From Verrucomicrobiales bacterium (GTDB taxonomy: Bacteria; Verrucomicrobiota; Verrucomicrobiia; Limisphaerales; UBA11358), in NCBI GenBank assembly GCA_028712475.1, contig JAQTQB010000004.1, positions 1-64,000 on the forward strand: 64,000 nt of DNA. The letters are read 5' to 3'. Shown in pieces: positions 63,810-64,000 of the stretch. Positions within the stretch are counted from its first letter, which is position 1. Every line of letters starts with the position of its first letter. Below the pieces are notes generated by a model, which was not told the DNA's origin, did no database searches, and worked only from the letters and a program-made list of their open reading frames with translations. Made by a program: the position numbers and the translations under genes.

Positions 63810-64000
63810 TTATTGAATGGCACGGAAGTATTGCTGTGAACCCGAAGGCGTGAACGTGTAGGGCGACGTTGCCACATTCGTGGTCCACGGGCCGGTGACC
63901 GCCGGAGCTTGCAACAGCGTGCCTTGCGGCCAGGTGACCTGCACTTGCCCGCCGCCGACCGGTATGATCTTCAGCAGGTTCGGCACGCCGATCGCAGCCG
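63810..64000 (-). CDS. C-terminus of a secreted protein, 5' end outside window
   Basis: The last 63 codons before TAA at 63810-63812. It reads GVPNLLKIIPVGGGQVQVTW, PQGTLLQAPAVTGPWTTN and SPYTFTPSGSQQYFRAIQ. This tail (a fibronectin-like strand set ending in W-P-x-G-x-L-x-x-A....G-P-W....YFR) ends very many large secreted or surface proteins of Verrucomicrobia. The main domains lie outside the window, so no function can be given. Confidence 0.75.
   Translation of the reverse strand, partial: AAIGVPNLLKIIPVGGGQVQVTWPQGTLLQAPAVTGPWTTNVATSPYTFTPSGSQQYFRAIQ

Overview
The window reads as a chromosomal segment of a GC-rich, Gram-negative member of the Verrucomicrobiota. Grounds: two prepilin-type secreted proteins with the [24 protein letters not shown] leader that is hugely expanded in this phylum, a lipoprotein/LolA system, a PVM-type (Planctomycetes-Verrucomicrobia) microcompartment for deoxysugars, many palindromic intergenic repeats, and an integrase start of the type common in these genomes. 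The phylum is inferred from gene content; no marker such as 16S is present.

Region 1 (1-6.3 kb): end of an IS5-type transposase, trpG/pabA-aroB, a tRNA-Thr(CGT), an integrase remnant, and a decayed molybdate transporter operon modABC (three single-base frameshifts in homopolymers, truncated modB start, truncated modC end), then a prepilin-like protein.

Region 2 (6.3-22.5 kb, all minus strand) is a complete regulatory and structural nitrogen-fixation island. Read 5' to 3' it is nifA-draG-draT; then nifH-nifD-nifK-mop-(GNAT)-nifE; then nifN-nifB-ferritin-[2Fe-2S] ferredoxin-nifV-unknown orf. Good sigma-54 promoters lie in front of nifH and nifN, and an identical 13-base sequence sits 100-113 bases upstream of each. 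NifD carries the long insertion of the clostridial/group II type. DraT/DraG would switch NifH off and on by ADP-ribosylation.

Region 3 (22.7-34.5 kb): a 5'-truncated GH89 gene, a GH3 beta-glucosidase lipoprotein, a PAP2 membrane protein, and a lipid-type cluster (FAD oxidoreductase, lipoprotein, an MMPL exporter fused to an LpxL-like acyltransferase, LolA-like carrier, FabZ-like dehydratase, convergent UbiE-like methyltransferase). This resembles the export half of aryl-polyene clusters without its ketosynthases.

Region 4 (34.8-58.4 kb) is a rhamnose (possibly also fucose) catabolic island. A GH78-GH5 fusion enzyme releases rhamnose, RhaT imports it, RhaA and RhaB convert it, and an aldolase, a CoA-acylating aldehyde dehydrogenase, PduL and AckA work inside a shell made of three BMC-H, three BMC-P and one BMC-T proteins. 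A PduS-like Fe-S flavoprotein and LutABC (lactate to pyruvate) complete a possible route from rhamnose to pyruvate. A DeoR regulator controls it. A P-loop GTPase-like gene of lower GC, flanked by inverted repeats, interrupts the island.

Region 5 (58.4-64 kb): a secreted aldose 1-epimerase, a gene remnant, a GH127 beta-L-arabinofuranosidase-like enzyme, another prepilin-like protein and the 3' end of a secreted protein. No rRNA, CRISPR array or prophage was seen.
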